A stretch of DNA of 36,184 nucleotides from Mycobacterium sp. GTDB lineage: Bacteria > Actinomycetota > Actinomycetes > Mycobacteriales > Mycobacteriaceae. The stretch lies in NCBI GenBank assembly GCA_022841565.1, contig JALHRH010000014.1, positions 1-36,184 of the forward strand, written 5' to 3'. Positions 25,979 through 33,983 of this stretch are shown here, piece by piece (the stretch's first letter is position 1; each line of letters begins with the position of its first letter). The notes beneath the pieces are model-generated. The model saw only the letters and a list, made by a program, of their open reading frames with translations, made no database searches and had not been told where the DNA came from. The translations under genes were made by a program, and so were the position numbers.

Positions 25979-26236
25979 CCCGCGCTCCCTGTCGGTGGCC
26001 GTGGTTGGCCAAGCGCCCATCGCCAAACGGCATCAGAACCCATCGCGTCCTGGCGGGCGTCTAACGGTCGTACAGCTGCTGAGATTCAGCCCTGGTGCGA
26101 CATCCCGGCTCATCGGCGATGGGGTTCGGCCCGCTTCGGCCTCCGTCATCAACACTGCGGGTCTATCGCCGAGTTCGCATGGTGCTCGGCGTCGACTTCC
26201 CCTTCCAGCGTAGTCAATGTGGACATCCTTCGGTTC
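25979..26236. other. Intergenic stretch between nfo and the catabolic cluster
   Basis: About 260 bases with no gene I can support. The short open frame at 25995-26213 has no ribosome-binding site and no recognisable family. I could not recognise any remnant of lpqP. The next part (26237-26318) is the promoter region of the dioxygenase operon. Confidence 0.5.
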
Positions 26237-26295
26237 TGAATATTTCTTCAGTTAAGCCTTGACTACCGATTGCTTCTTGAGTGAAGATATCTTCA
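26237..26295 (+). promoter_or_regulatory. Promoter region with two related palindromes (paired operator)
   Basis: TGAATATTTCTTCA (26237-26250, imperfect) and TGAAGATATCTTCA (26282-26295, perfect 14-bp palindrome) match at 12 of 14 positions and start 45 bp apart. A near-consensus -35, TTGACT (26259-26264), lies between them, and the -10 must overlap the second copy. An extra pair CTTC-ttgagt-GAAG lies between them. The arrangement suggests cooperative repressor binding and possibly looping. The -10 hexamer itself is not clear. No regulator gene is present within the cluster. Confidence 0.6.
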
Positions 26296-26318
26296 ATCAC
26301 AGTTGTGGAGGTAGTTGG

Positions 26319-27449
26319 ATGAGTCAACACGCTGGGGCACATAGCGGCCTGCACAGCCAAGAGGGAGCCCGCAAGGGAGAACACTCCGGTCGTTCGCGAA
26401 ACCCGGTGATCCGTGTCCATGACATCGCTTGGCTGGAGTTCGAAAAGCGTGACTTGAACCGCGCCGAGGCGTTTGCTCACGCCTTTGGCTTGACCACGGC
26501 TCTGCACACTTCCGATGAGCTGCATCTGCGTGGCACGGACGCCAATTCGCCGTGCGTGATCATTCGGCGGGCCAGGCGGGAGCGGTTTTTAGGGGCAGCT
26601 TTCACAGCCGCAGATCACGCGGACGTCGTGCGTCTGGCCGATGCCACCGGACGCACGCCCGAGCGACTGTCTGACACGTTAGGCGGGCTAGCCGTGAAGT
26701 TGCCGGATCCCAGTGGACAGGCGGTCACAGTGGTGTCGGGTGCCCGTGAGCTTGATCGATTGCCGGCTCATCAGCCGCTGAGCATCAACGTCGGGCATGA
26801 GCTGCGTCGCGTCAATACACCGCAACGTCCGCCGCGGCGACCGGCAGCGGTGCAACGGCTCGGCCACGTGGTGTTGCAAACCACGAGGTACCACCAGACG
26901 CTCAACTGGTATCTGGACACGTTGGGCTTGATTGTCAGCGACTTTCTCTATTATCCCGATCAGCGTGACCGGGGGCCGGTCATGAGTTTCATGCGCTGTG
27001 ACCGCGGTCTGACGCCGACCGATCATCACACGCTCGCGTTGTCATTGGGCCCTGCGAATCGCTACGTGCATTCGGCCTACCAAGTGGGCGATCTGGACAG
27101 TCTGGCGGCAGGCGGCGAGTACCTCGCCGAGTGCGGTTATCACCGCTCATGGGGAATCGGCCGGCACGTGCAGGGCAGCCAGATATTCGACTACTGGCGT
27201 GACCCGGACGGGTACATGGTCGAGCACTTCAGCGACGGGGATATGTTCGATTGCTCCCTGGAACCTGGCTGGGCACCCTTCAGCGCATCCGGACTTGCGC
27301 AATGGGGACCTCCCCCGACCAAAGATTTCCTGGGCACCAGCACCAAATCGCTTCCACGGGAGGCGCTCTCGGTAGCTCGCGCCCTGCGCGCCGAGAACGA
27401 CTTCGATTCCCGCCGCCTCAGGGGCTTGTCAAAGGGGGCCAGCTCGTGA
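26319..27449 (+). CDS. Extradiol ring-cleavage dioxygenase (VOC superfamily, type I)
   Basis: 376 residues, two vicinal-oxygen-chelate modules as in 2,3-dihydroxybiphenyl/catechol 2,3-dioxygenases, which cleave a catechol ring next to the hydroxyls. Iron ligands in the C-terminal module: H183 (RLGHVVLQTT), H237 (TDHHTLALSL) and E302 (DPDGYMVEHFSDGD). The N-terminal module (29-145) is diverged. A His-rich N-terminal tail (about residues 1-25, HAGAHSGLHSQEGARKGEHS) and ~65 residues after the last ligand make it longer than the usual ~300. ATG 26319 has GGAGGT 6 nt upstream. Its stop overlaps the FAH start (GTGA). The substrate is unknown; the neighbouring hydroxylase suggests a catechol with an alkyl or larger side chain. 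It is not the HsaC of cholesterol degradation, judged by length and N-terminus. Confidence 0.88.
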   Translation: MSQHAGAHSGLHSQEGARKGEHSGRSRNPVIRVHDIAWLEFEKRDLNRAEAFAHAFGLTTALHTSDELHLRGTDANSPCVIIRRARRERFLGAAFTAADHADVVRLADATGRTPERLSDTLGGLAVKLPDPSGQAVTVVSGARELDRLPAHQPLSINVGHELRRVNTPQRPPRRPAAVQRLGHVVLQTTRYHQTLNWYLDTLGLIVSDFLYYPDQRDRGPVMSFMRCDRGLTPTDHHTLALSLGPANRYVHSAYQVGDLDSLAAGGEYLAECGYHRSWGIGRHVQGSQIFDYWRDPDGYMVEHFSDGDMFDCSLEPGWAPFSASGLAQWGPPPTKDFLGTSTKSLPREALSVARALRAENDFDSRRLRGLSKGASS

Positions 27450-28384
27450 GCGTTTCGATCCTGCGCACCCCCGACGGGTGGTGGGTACAGCTCACCCGCG
27501 GTGCGGTCAAGATAGCTACCGACGCCGTCAGCACGGGCGAGTTGCTCAGTGACCGTGCGGCGGTCGACGCGGCAACCCGCGGCGTTGACGTCATCCCTGT
27601 TAAGGAGCTGCGGCTCGTTTCGCCGGTGACGGCGCCATGCCGTGTCGTCGCACAGATGACCAATTTCGCCTCGCATGCCAAAGACGCTGGAATGGATCCG
27701 ACGGCAATCCCATTGACGTTTTTTCGCAAAGCATCGGGTTCTATCAGCGGGCCGTTCGACGACATCATCAAGCCCGATCATGTCCGGCTGCTCGATTACG
27801 AGGTCGAGATCGGTGTCGTCATTGCACGCGAGTTGTGCGTCGGTGCCGCTGTCACGGCGGAGAACCTGTCGCACTACATTGCCGGCCTGGTGGTCACCAA
27901 TGACGTGTCGGCACGCGATATCCAATTGCCCAAAACCCAGTTCTACGAAGCCAAATCGTATCCGACCTTCACTCCTGTGGGCCCGGCACTGGTTCTGCTG
28001 GACGCCGTGGAGCTCAAGCGTTTCACTGAGCTGAGGCTGCACTTGCGGGTAAATGGCGAGACCCGCCAAGACATGGTGGTGGGTCACGACATGATCTACT
28101 CACCGTTGCAAGCGCTGCAGGCGCTGAGCCGGTTCCAGCGGTTGCAACCCGGAGACCTCGTTCTGACGGGCACGCCGGTGGGCACTGCGCTCAGCGCTCC
28201 CAGCAAGGCGGTCGAGGTTGTCAGTTCGCTGCTTCCGCCGGCCGTAAAGTGGAAAGCTTTCTTCAAGCGGCAGGCCGAGCACACGCAGTACCTGCACGAC
28301 GGGGATCTCGTGGAGGCCAGCGTGGCCACCGACGACGGCGTCATTGACCTGGGCACACAGCGTACGGTGGTGCGCTACAAATGA
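27446..28384 (+). CDS. Fumarylacetoacetate-hydrolase-family protein
   Basis: 312 residues with the FAH catalytic domain. Visible: catalytic-type H77 in NFASHAKDAG, metal ligands E119 and E121 in DYEVEIGVV, D153 in TNDVSARD, the segment FYEAKSYPTFTPVGP, and LQPGDLVLTGTPVG near the C-terminus. Family members hydrolyse C-C bonds of 1,3-diketones or hydrate/decarboxylate dienoates. Downstream of an extradiol dioxygenase it probably processes the ring-fission product. GTG 27446 overlaps the dioxygenase stop and is preceded by AAAGGGGG; its own stop overlaps the hydroxylase ATG in ATGA. The open frame continues upstream into the dioxygenase gene but is not coding there. Confidence 0.88.
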   Translation: MSVSILRTPDGWWVQLTRGAVKIATDAVSTGELLSDRAAVDAATRGVDVIPVKELRLVSPVTAPCRVVAQMTNFASHAKDAGMDPTAIPLTFFRKASGSISGPFDDIIKPDHVRLLDYEVEIGVVIARELCVGAAVTAENLSHYIAGLVVTNDVSARDIQLPKTQFYEAKSYPTFTPVGPALVLLDAVELKRFTELRLHLRVNGETRQDMVVGHDMIYSPLQALQALSRFQRLQPGDLVLTGTPVGTALSAPSKAVEVVSSLLPPAVKWKAFFKRQAEHTQYLHDGDLVEASVATDDGVIDLGTQRTVVRYK

Positions 28385-29931
28385 GTCCACTTCCGAGCTC
28401 GGTGCCCGTCGTGATCGTCGGTGCCGGACCAACCGGCGTTGCCGCGGCCACCTTCCTAGCCCATTACGGAATCCCGAGCGTGGTGCTTGACCGGTGGGAA
28501 ACTGTTTATCCCCAACCCCGCGCGGTACATCTCGACGACGAGATCAGGCGGATTATCGAATGGCTGGGAATCGGCGAGGAGTTCGATGCGATAACGCGGC
28601 CGGCGTTGGGCGCGCGACTGGTCGACAAGCACCTGAATACGCTAGCCCAATTTGATCGGCATCGAGCTGACAGCATCCACGGCTTCCCGCAGGCCAACAT
28701 GTTCGACCAGCCCGAACTGGAGGAACTGCTGCGCTCAAACCTCAAGAAGCACAGCTGCGTTCGGTTTCAGGGTGACGCCGAAGTCACCCACGTCAGCCAG
28801 GATGAGCCCGGTCGGGTGCGAGTCAAGTTCATCGATCGCAGCAGCGGCGACGAACACGTTATCGACACCACCTACGTCTTGGGCTGCGACGGCGCCAACA
28901 GCACGGTGCGTGCGGCCATTGGCGCGGTTATGGGTAGTCTGCGTTTCTCCCAGCGCTGGCTGGTCGTCGATGTGGCGACCGAGGCCGACATCGCCCAGTG
29001 GGACGGTATATACCAAGTCTGCAATCCGGACCGAGCCGCTACCTACATGCGTATCGGTGAGCGCCGCTACCGGTGGGAATTTCGGCTGCACGCAACCGAA
29101 ACGCTTGACGATTTCGCCTCCATGAATCAGCTCTACCCATTAATTTCCCCTTGGGTAGCAGGCATTGCGGCTGACGAGCTGTCGTTGGTGCGGGTCGCGG
29201 AATACACCTTCGGGGCCGGCGTGGCGAGCGCCTTTCGCCGGGAGAATGTTTTTTTGCTCGGCGACGCGGCTCATCTCACTCCTCCGTTCATCGGCCAGGG
29301 CATGGGCGCCGGACTACGCGACGCTGCGAATCTATCCTGGAAACTGGCTGGCGTGCTCAGCGATAACCTTCCCGCAAGCATTCTCGACAGCTACGAACAG
29401 GAACGAAAGCCGCACGCTCGGGCGATGATTCGCCGTGCGATGCTCATGGGTTGGTCAATGACGGCCGGCGGGCGAGCTGGAAGCGCCGTACGTAGCATTC
29501 TGCTTCCGCTACTGCACCTGATCCCCGGCGCTCGCGGACTCATCGCCACCAGCCAAACCCCACCGCTGCGGTCGAGCGCCCTGGTGCGCAAGACGTTCAG
29601 TGGCCGGCGTCTGGCGGGAAGATTGTGCCCTAATCCCATCCTGTCGACCGGAGCGCGGCTCGACTCGGTGTTGGGACAGCGGTTCGCCCTGATCACTGCC
29701 GAAGTGCCCACCGCCGCATGCTGCGACGAACTCCATCACCGCGGGGCGGTCATCGTCCACGCTCCGCCGGGAAGCGACCTGGTGCGGTGGTTGAAACGCG
29801 GCGGCGTCACGGCAGCTGTCATCCGACCTGATCGCACCGTCGTCAAGGCAGGGCATCAACTCGGCGCCCTATGCGCGGCGATACCTCGATTCGTGTTGTC
29901 CGGACAGTTGAGGCCAAATGCCAATGCGTAA
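28381..29931 (+). CDS. FAD-dependent aromatic hydroxylase, MhpA-like
   Basis: 516-residue class A flavoprotein monooxygenase, likely to add a hydroxyl ortho to an existing phenol hydroxyl using NAD(P)H and O2, giving a catechol for the dioxygenase. Visible: FAD-binding GxGxxG (VIVGAGPTGVAAA, G14-G19), the DG motif GCDGANSTVR (D170), and the GD motif FLLGDAAHLTPPFIGQGMGAG (G294-D295). The C-terminal ~110 residues match the thioredoxin-like domain of this class. It resembles 3-(3-hydroxyphenyl)propionate hydroxylases, but the substrate is unproved. The start is fixed by ATGA overlap with the FAH stop. Codons appear more AT-rich in places than in the flanking genes, in keeping with acquisition. 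Confidence 0.9.
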   Translation: MSPLPSSVPVVIVGAGPTGVAAATFLAHYGIPSVVLDRWETVYPQPRAVHLDDEIRRIIEWLGIGEEFDAITRPALGARLVDKHLNTLAQFDRHRADSIHGFPQANMFDQPELEELLRSNLKKHSCVRFQGDAEVTHVSQDEPGRVRVKFIDRSSGDEHVIDTTYVLGCDGANSTVRAAIGAVMGSLRFSQRWLVVDVATEADIAQWDGIYQVCNPDRAATYMRIGERRYRWEFRLHATETLDDFASMNQLYPLISPWVAGIAADELSLVRVAEYTFGAGVASAFRRENVFLLGDAAHLTPPFIGQGMGAGLRDAANLSWKLAGVLSDNLPASILDSYEQERKPHARAMIRRAMLMGWSMTAGGRAGSAVRSILLPLLHLIPGARGLIATSQTPPLRSSALVRKTFSGRRLAGRLCPNPILSTGARLDSVLGQRFALITAEVPTAACCDELHHRGAVIVHAPPGSDLVRWLKRGGVTAAVIRPDRTVVKAGHQLGALCAAIPRFVLSGQLRPNANA

Positions 29932-29954
29932 CCGCGTCGCCGGCACAGTAAGGT

Positions 29955-29974
29955 GCGGTGCTGATTCGCACCGC
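29955..29974 (+). terminator. Small hairpin after the hydroxylase gene
   Basis: GCGGTGC (29955-29961) pairs with GCACCGC (29968-29974) around a 6-nt loop, 24 bases after the hydroxylase stop. No U-tract. It may attenuate or end transcription before the lipocalin-like gene, or merely shape the 192-nt spacer. Confidence 0.35.
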
Positions 29975-30123
29975 CTCACCCGTGGTGGTGCCTGCCGCTA
30001 CTGCAACGCCGATTGCGCAATGGCGAATTCTGCGACCGGGTACCCGGGGAGGCCGTCCGCCACCTCCTCAGAGCCGGATTGCTTCCGCAAAGTGTGCAGT
30101 CGCCGCAGGAAATGGGGTTGCAG

Positions 30124-30588
30124 ATGTTGAGTGACGAGATCGTTGGTGCCTGGCAGCTGGTGTCCTACGCGGTTGAGTACGATTGCAGCGGTTCAGTGTT
30201 CCATCCGCTGGGAGTCGACGCCGTGGGACTGATCCTCTACACCTACGACGGTTACATGTCGGCTCAACTCATGCGGTCAGACCGAAACCGTCTCGGTGCT
30301 CAACCGGCTCGGTCTGCGTCGGACGATTACCTCGCCTACGGCGGCCCCTATCGCGTCGACGAGCAGACGGGTGTCATCACTCACGACGTGATGGTTTCCC
30401 TGTTGCCCGATTGGCTGCACACGGCGCAATTGCGCCATGGCACCCTCAACGGCGATCGGCTCACCTTGGTCGCTGAAGTGCCCATCCACGAGGCAACCGT
30501 AACGGCGACCCTGATCTGGGAGCGGGCCCGGCACAATCCGGCTCAGTCTCCGAACGGCAACCCGACCGACGGCACGAAGGAGCGGTAG
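30124..30588 (+). CDS. Lipocalin-like domain protein
   Basis: 154 residues with the features of the bacterial lipocalin-like family found beside aromatic and polyketide catabolic genes: N-terminal EIVGAWQLVSYAVEYDCSG, central GLILYTYDGYMSAQLMRSDR, and DYLAYGGPYRVDEQTGVITH followed by strand-rich VTATLIWER. No signal peptide, so cytoplasmic. Members may bind small hydrophobic molecules; no enzymatic role is established for this one. I start at ATG 30124 (GGGG 6 nt upstream). ATG 30112 and the frame from 30013 are alternatives that add residues not resembling the family. It is separated from the hydroxylase by 192 nt, so it may be the distal gene of the same operon or separately expressed. Confidence 0.78.
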   Translation: MLSDEIVGAWQLVSYAVEYDCSGSVFHPLGVDAVGLILYTYDGYMSAQLMRSDRNRLGAQPARSASDDYLAYGGPYRVDEQTGVITHDVMVSLLPDWLHTAQLRHGTLNGDRLTLVAEVPIHEATVTATLIWERARHNPAQSPNGNPTDGTKER

Positions 30589-30638
30589 GTTCCAGGAAAC
30601 GGATAACGTGGGCGGCGGATACCGCGCCCGTCCGTGTC

Positions 30639-30674
30639 GTTACATCTCTTGTGCGATTGTAGAAGAAATGTAAC
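30639..30674 (+). promoter_or_regulatory. 36-bp imperfect inverted repeat over the fadE8 promoter
   Basis: GTTACATCTCTT (30639-30650) and AAGAAATGTAAC (30663-30674) are reverse complements at 11 of 12 positions around a 12-bp centre. A promoter can be read across it: TTGTGC (30649-30654), 16-bp spacer, TAACCT (30671-30676), so a bound dimer would cover both elements. The PaaX-type regulator encoded in this operon is the best candidate. The rest of the 94-bp gap (30589-30682) holds nothing else. Confidence 0.65.
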
Positions 30675-30682
30675 CTTGGGGA

Positions 30683-32311
30683 ATGCCAGATACGCACGTC
30701 GTGACCAATCAGGTTCCGCCACTAGAGAACCACAACCCGGCATCCTCTCCCGTCCTCATCGAGGCGCTGATCAGGGAGGGTGGGGAGTGGGGTCTGGACG
30801 AGGTAAACGAGCTTGGGGCCCTCTCAGGTAGTCCCGAGGCGCAACGCTGGGGTGAGCTGGCCGACCGCAACCGGCCCGTGCTGCACACCCATGACCGGGT
30901 CGGGCACCGCGTCGACGAGGTGGAGTACGACCCCGCCTACCACCACCTGATGCGCACCGCGATCGCGCATGGCCTGCACGGGGCACCCTGGGCTGACGAA
31001 CGGCCGGGTTCGCATGTGGTGCGCGCCGCCAAGACGTCGGTCTGGACGGTTGAGCCGGGGCACATCTGCCCGATCTCGATGACCTATGCCGTGGTGCCGG
31101 CGCTACGTTTCAATCCCGAACTTGCTGCGGTGTACGAGCCGCTGCTGACCAACCGCCAATACGACCCGGAGCTGAAGCTCGCCGTCACCAAGGCCGGCAT
31201 CACCGCGGGCATGTCGATGACCGAGAAACAGGGCGGCTCCGATGTGCGCGCCGGCACCACGCAAGCGTCTCCCAACACCGACGGCACCTACAGCCTGCGC
31301 GGCCACAAGTGGTTCACCTCCGCGCCGATGTGTGACATCTTCCTGGTGCTGGCCCAGGCGCCGGGCGGGCTGTCCTGCTTCATGCTGCCGCGCATCCTGC
31401 CCGATGGCACCCGCAACCGGATGTTCCTGCAACGACTCAAGGACAAGCTGGGCAACCACGGCAACGCCTCCAGCGAGGTCGAATACGACGCCGCCACCGT
31501 GTGGCTGGTCGGCGAGGAGGGCCGTGGCGTCCCGACCATCATCGAAATGGTCAACCTCACTCGGCTGGACTGCACGCTGGGCAGTGCCACCAGCATGCGC
31601 TCCGGCCTGACCCGCGCCATCCATCACGCGCAACACCGAAAGGCGTTCGGCGCCTACCTGATTGACCAACCCTTGATGCGCAATGTGCTGGCCGATCTGG
31701 CCGTAGAGGCCGAGGCCGCCACCATGGTGGCGATGCGCATGGCCGGGGCCACCGACAAGGCCGTCCGCGGTGACCAGCGGGAGGCGTCGTTGCGCCGCAT
31801 CGGTTTGGCGGCCAGCAAGTACTGGGTGTGCAAGCGCTCCACCCCGCATGTCGCCGAAGCGTTGGAATGCCTGGGCGGCAACGGCTATGTCGAAGATTCG
31901 GGCATGCCGCGGCTCTACCGGGAGGCCCCGCTGATGGGTATCTGGGAGGGCTCGGGCAACGTCAGCGCACTGGACACGTTGCGCGCCATGGCAACTCGAC
32001 CCGAATCCGTCGACGTGCTGTTCGACGAACTCGCCCAGACCGCTGGTCACGATGCCAGGCAGGACGCGCACGTCGAGCGGTTGCGCCAGCAGCTGACCGA
32101 TCTGGACACCATTCAATACCGGGCCCGCAAGGTGGCCGAGGACATCTGCCTGGCGCTGCAGGGATCGCTGCTGGTGCGGCACGGCCATCCAGCGGTCGCC
32201 GAAGCCTTCCTGGCCACCCGGCTGGGCGGACAGTGGGGTGGCGCATTCGGCACCATGCCGAGCGGGCTGGACCTGGCGCCCATCATCGAGCGCGCGCTGG
32301 TCAAGGGCTGA
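30683..32311 (+). CDS. fadE8: Acyl-CoA dehydrogenase FadE8, AidB-like
   Basis: 542-residue acyl-CoA-dehydrogenase-fold flavoprotein, same length as FadE8 (Rv0672). Visible: GMSMTEKQGGSDVRAGTTQA (FAD/substrate region), HKWFTSAPMCDIFLVLA, YREAPLMGIWEGSGNV with the AidB-like C-terminal region, and HGHPAVAEAFLATRLGG. AidB-like members are linked to alkylation response in E. coli; beta-oxidation of an unidentified acyl-CoA is the usual assignment here. ATG 30683 lies 6 bases after a TAACCT -10, giving a leaderless transcript, and no ribosome-binding site is seen. echA4 follows after 6 nt, so it heads the fadE8-echA4-paaX-echA5 operon. Confidence 0.94.
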   Translation: MPDTHVVTNQVPPLENHNPASSPVLIEALIREGGEWGLDEVNELGALSGSPEAQRWGELADRNRPVLHTHDRVGHRVDEVEYDPAYHHLMRTAIAHGLHGAPWADERPGSHVVRAAKTSVWTVEPGHICPISMTYAVVPALRFNPELAAVYEPLLTNRQYDPELKLAVTKAGITAGMSMTEKQGGSDVRAGTTQASPNTDGTYSLRGHKWFTSAPMCDIFLVLAQAPGGLSCFMLPRILPDGTRNRMFLQRLKDKLGNHGNASSEVEYDAATVWLVGEEGRGVPTIIEMVNLTRLDCTLGSATSMRSGLTRAIHHAQHRKAFGAYLIDQPLMRNVLADLAVEAEAATMVAMRMAGATDKAVRGDQREASLRRIGLAASKYWVCKRSTPHVAEALECLGGNGYVEDSGMPRLYREAPLMGIWEGSGNVSALDTLRAMATRPESVDVLFDELAQTAGHDARQDAHVERLRQQLTDLDTIQYRARKVAEDICLALQGSLLVRHGHPAVAEAFLATRLGGQWGGAFGTMPSGLDLAPIIERALVKG

Positions 32312-32317
32312 CCGCCA

Positions 32318-33256
32318 GTGACACACGCGATCAGGGGCGTGGATTTCGACAACCTCAAGACGATGACCTACGAGGTCACCGACCGGGTTGCGCGCATCAC
32401 CTTCAACCGGCCGGAGAAGGGCAACGCGATCGTCGCCGACACCCCACTGGAGCTCGCGGCGCTGGTGGAACGCGCCGACCTGGACCCGAACGTCCACGTC
32501 ATCCTGGTCTCCGGTCGCGGCGAAGGATTCTGCGCCGGGTTCGATCTGTCCGCCTACGCCGACCGCACCGGCTCGGCGGGCCAGGACGGCGGCTACCACG
32601 GCACCGTGCTGGACGGGAAGACCCAAGCGATCAACCACCTGCCGAACCAGCCGTGGGATCCGATGATCGACTACCAGATGATGAGCCGGTTCGTGCGCGG
32701 CTTCGCCAGCCTGATGCACGCCGACAAGCCGACGGTGGTGAAGATCCACGGCTACTGCGTGGCCGGCGGCACCGACATCGCGCTGCACGCCGATCAAGTG
32801 ATCGCCGCCGCCGATGCAAAGATCGGCTACCCGCCGACCCGGGTCTGGGGTGTCCCGGCCGCGGGCCTGTGGGCACACCGCCTGGGCGACCAGCGCGCCA
32901 AACGCCTGCTGTTCACCGGTGACTGCATCACCGGCGCGCAGGCGGCCGAGTGGGGCCTGGCGGTCGAGGCGCCCGGTCCCGCGGATCTCGACGAACGCAC
33001 CGAGCGGCTGGTGGCCAGAATCGCTGCATTGCCGGTCAACCAGTTGATCATGATCAAGCTCGCGCTCAATACACCTCTGCTGCAACAGGGCATCGCGACC
33101 AGCCGAATGGTCAGCACGGTGTTCGACGGGGTGGCCCGGCACACGCCAGAGGGGCACGCGTTCGTCGCCGACTCGGTCGAGCACGGGTTCCGCAATGCGG
33201 TCAGGCACCGGGACGAACCGTTCGGTGATTACGGCCGGCAAGCTTCCCAGGTTTAG
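32318..33256 (+). CDS. echA4: Crotonase-fold protein EchA4
   Basis: 312-residue crotonase-superfamily protein (Rv0673 homologue). Visible: FNRPEKGNAI, oxyanion-hole segments SGRGEGFCAGFDL and GYCVAGGTDIALHAD. The two glutamates of enoyl-CoA hydratase are not conserved: the segment equivalent to FGQPE reads IGYPP, and the second position in AKRLLFTG is Arg. It is therefore a CoA-ester-binding protein whose reaction is uncertain, although annotated as hydratase. A ~30-residue insert (QDGGYHGTVLDGKTQAINHL) is unusual. GTG 32318 follows fadE8 by 6 nt, with AAGGGCTG at the fadE8 end as ribosome-binding site. Confidence 0.9.
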   Translation: MTHAIRGVDFDNLKTMTYEVTDRVARITFNRPEKGNAIVADTPLELAALVERADLDPNVHVILVSGRGEGFCAGFDLSAYADRTGSAGQDGGYHGTVLDGKTQAINHLPNQPWDPMIDYQMMSRFVRGFASLMHADKPTVVKIHGYCVAGGTDIALHADQVIAAADAKIGYPPTRVWGVPAAGLWAHRLGDQRAKRLLFTGDCITGAQAAEWGLAVEAPGPADLDERTERLVARIAALPVNQLIMIKLALNTPLLQQGIATSRMVSTVFDGVARHTPEGHAFVADSVEHGFRNAVRHRDEPFGDYGRQASQV

Positions 33257-33260
33257 CGCC

Positions 33261-33983
33261 GTGCGCACGATGACCGCCCGGTCGGTGGTGCTCAGCGTCC
33301 TGCTGGGTGCGCACCCCGCGTGGGCCACTGCCAGCGAATTGATAAGTCTGACAACTGATTTCGGTATCAAGGAGACTACATTGCGGGTGGCGCTGACCCG
33401 CATGGTCAGCGCCGGTGACCTGATCCGGTCGGCCGATGGCTATCGGCTCTCGGACCGGTTGCTGGCCCGTCAGCGGCGGCAGGACGAGGCGATGCGCCCC
33501 CGTACCCGGGTCTGGAGCGGTCACTGGCACCTCGTCATCGTCACCAGTGTCGGCACCGATCCCCGAACCCGCGCCGCGCTACGAAACACCATGTACGACA
33601 TGCGGTTCGCTGAGTTGCGTGAAGGTGTCTGGATGCGTCCGGACAACCTCAACCTGGAGCTGGCCGCGGACGTCGCGGCCCGGGTGCGGGTACTGCAGGC
33701 CCGCGACGACGCCCCGGCGACGCTGGCCGGACAACTGTGGGACCTTACTGAGTGGGCCGGCGTCGGCCACCGGTTGCTGGAGGAGTTCGGCCAGGCGACG
33801 GACATGCCCGGGCGCTTCGTCGCGGCCGCGGCCATGGTGCGCCACCTCAGCACCGACCCGATCCTGCCCGACGAACTGCTGCCCGCGGATTGGCCGGGTG
33901 CTCGACTGCGGGCCGCCTACCACGACTTCGCCACCGAACTTTCGGCACTGCGTGATCTGACCCAACTTCAGGAGGCGACATGA
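33261..33983 (+). CDS. PaaX-family transcriptional regulator
   Basis: 240 residues, homologue of Rv0674. PaaX repressors of phenylacetate genes respond to an aryl-CoA ester. Visible: N-terminal winged helix with ASELISLTTDFGIKETTLRV and ALTRMVSAGDLIRSADGY, linker LLARQRRQDEAM, central WSGHWHLVIVTS and LREGVWMRPDNL, and C-terminal DPILPDELLPADWPGARLRAAY, all PaaX landmarks. GTG 33261 (AGG 9 nt upstream) is chosen; ATG 33270 is an alternative. Only 4 nt separate it from the echA4 stop, and its stop overlaps the echA5 start in ATGA. Location inside a CoA-ester operon suggests an acyl-CoA ligand and the inverted repeat at 30639-30674 as its operator. Confidence 0.9.
   Translation: MRTMTARSVVLSVLLGAHPAWATASELISLTTDFGIKETTLRVALTRMVSAGDLIRSADGYRLSDRLLARQRRQDEAMRPRTRVWSGHWHLVIVTSVGTDPRTRAALRNTMYDMRFAELREGVWMRPDNLNLELAADVAARVRVLQARDDAPATLAGQLWDLTEWAGVGHRLLEEFGQATDMPGRFVAAAAMVRHLSTDPILPDELLPADWPGARLRAAYHDFATELSALRDLTQLQEAT

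Noticed and set aside
25995-26213. 72-codon open frame in the nfo-dioxygenase gap
   Set aside because: No ribosome-binding site, no recognisable family and no resemblance to lpqP; treated as non-coding.
31103-33403. 766-codon minus-strand open frame opposite fadE8 and echA4
   Set aside because: Antisense shadow; it spans two well-supported genes and the gap between them.
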